Source: an uncultured Bacteroides sp.
GTDB taxonomy: Bacteria; Bacteroidota; Bacteroidia; Bacteroidales; Bacteroidaceae
Direction of reading: 5' to 3'
Length of the DNA stretch: 7,062 nucleotides
Assembly (NCBI GenBank): GCA_905197435.1
Contig: CAJJYX010000166.1
Coordinates: 1 to 7,062, forward strand
Position numbers and translations under genes: made by a program. Position 1 is the stretch's first letter, and each line of letters starts with the position of its first letter. Below, one piece after another: positions 6,496-7,062 of this stretch. The notes beneath the pieces were generated by a model. That model had not been told where the DNA came from, did no database searches, and was given only the letters and a program-made list of their open reading frames with translations.

Positions 6496-7062
6496 ATGAA
6501 GGAACAAGATTCAAATAGTCCTATTATCCACCTCCAGCAGCAACAGCTTTTGCTGCGCATGGAATATGAATACGAGAAAGAGGAGTTCAAACGTCAAACC
6601 GAAAACATGGGGGTCGCCCGAAAAGTGAGACGGGGACTCTGCTGGTATCCTGCCACTCCGGGACGAAGTTACTACAATTCACTGAATCAATTAGTAATAG
6701 AGATTACACACGCAGAAAACACTGATATAGAACATAATTTTGAGTTCGGCCGCCCTATCTGTTTTTTCCGCCAGTCTGCCGATGGGAAAATCACCTACAT
6801 GAATTTCACCGCTACCGTAAGCTATGCTGACGAAACGCGGATGGTAGCCATAATGCCCGGAGCCAGTGCCATCATGGAAGTACAAGCTGCCGACAATCTC
6901 GGTGTACAACTCTATTTCGACGAAACATCCTATCGGACCATGTTCGAAGCTTTGGAAGATACACTCCGTGCCAAAGGAAACCGCCTAGCCGAACTGCGGG
7001 ACATCCTGTTAGGAACCGCAAAAGCAGGTTTCCGGGAACTATATCCCGTTCGGTTTCCGTGG
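6496..7062 (+). CDS. UPF1/IGHMBP2-like superfamily 1 helicase, N-terminal part (runs off right edge)
   Basis: The first 189 residues are open to the window end. They resemble the Bacteroides family of AAA_11/AAA_12 superfamily 1 helicases (IGHMBP2 or UPF1-like), which unwind DNA or RNA with ATP. This part is the accessory N-terminal domain: a Gln/Glu-rich helical start (HLQQQQLLLRMEYEYEKEEF, residues 12-31), a beta-rich stretch (about 45-150), then a helix with AKGNRLAELRDILLG. The ending ELYPVRFPW normally comes just before the Q-motif and Walker A (GPPGTGKT), which would lie just beyond position 7062, so the ATPase motifs are not seen here. The ATG at 6496 directly follows the -7 promoter box; the next in-frame ATG (6559) would cut the conserved helix. 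Divergent from aconitase. The assignment is from recognition of the N-terminal sequence only. Confidence 0.75.
   Translation, partial: MKEQDSNSPIIHLQQQQLLLRMEYEYEKEEFKRQTENMGVARKVRRGLCWYPATPGRSYYNSLNQLVIEITHAENTDIEHNFEFGRPICFFRQSADGKITYMNFTATVSYADETRMVAIMPGASAIMEVQAADNLGVQLYFDETSYRTMFEALEDTLRAKGNRLAELRDILLGTAKAGFRELYPVRFPW

Noticed and set aside
1..7062. CRISPR array, tRNA, rRNA, insertion sequence or riboswitch
   Set aside because: No regularly spaced repeats, cloverleaf-like sequence, transposase or recognised RNA motif was seen on either strand.

Overview
The window joins two unrelated DNAs. Positions from about 2220 to the right end look like a Bacteroides-type (Bacteroidales) chromosome. 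They hold the three genes of the oxidative branch of the TCA cycle, all on the minus strand and read in the order aconitase, isocitrate dehydrogenase, citrate synthase, plus a divergent plus-strand gene for a UPF1/IGHMBP2-like superfamily 1 helicase that runs off the right edge. The taxon call rests on the gene order, protein sequence style, lack of clear Shine-Dalgarno sites on these genes, and a TAnnTTTG promoter box in front of the helicase. Taxon and family calls are from recognition of the sequences, not from a search.

Positions 1 to about 2220-2233 are a different, visibly more GC-rich DNA: a minus-strand run of phage genes of the kind seen in prophages of gut Clostridia (Firmicutes). 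Reading leftwards they are a small CPHC zinc-ribbon protein with its 5' end missing, an uncharacterised 118-residue helical protein, an ArpU/RinA/DUF1492-like sigma-region-4 regulator with a strong AGGAGG site, a leader of about 200 bp with an extended -10 promoter and a terminator-like hairpin, and a PBSX-type terminase small subunit. The large terminase would be expected just left of the window.

The two parts meet inside the citrate synthase gene, immediately after the codon for the first catalytic histidine. This removes the second catalytic His, the catalytic Asp and roughly the C-terminal 45% of the enzyme. Nothing at the join looks like a standard site-specific prophage end: no integrase, no tRNA, and a late-gene regulator cluster facing the host. 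The join falls in a short stretch (GGCGGAGGAAAC) that fits both a citrate synthase active-site coding sequence and the plausible first codons of the zinc-ribbon gene. A chimeric assembly or amplification join is therefore at least as likely as a real insertion, and all biological readings of the junction depend on excluding it.

If the host part is intact elsewhere, aconitase and isocitrate dehydrogenase would work with citrate synthase to make 2-oxoglutarate for glutamate synthesis. They are packed with gaps of 3 and 12 bp, so they are probably one transcript from a promoter in the 6363-6495 divergent intergenic region. No CRISPR array, tRNA, rRNA or insertion sequence was seen.
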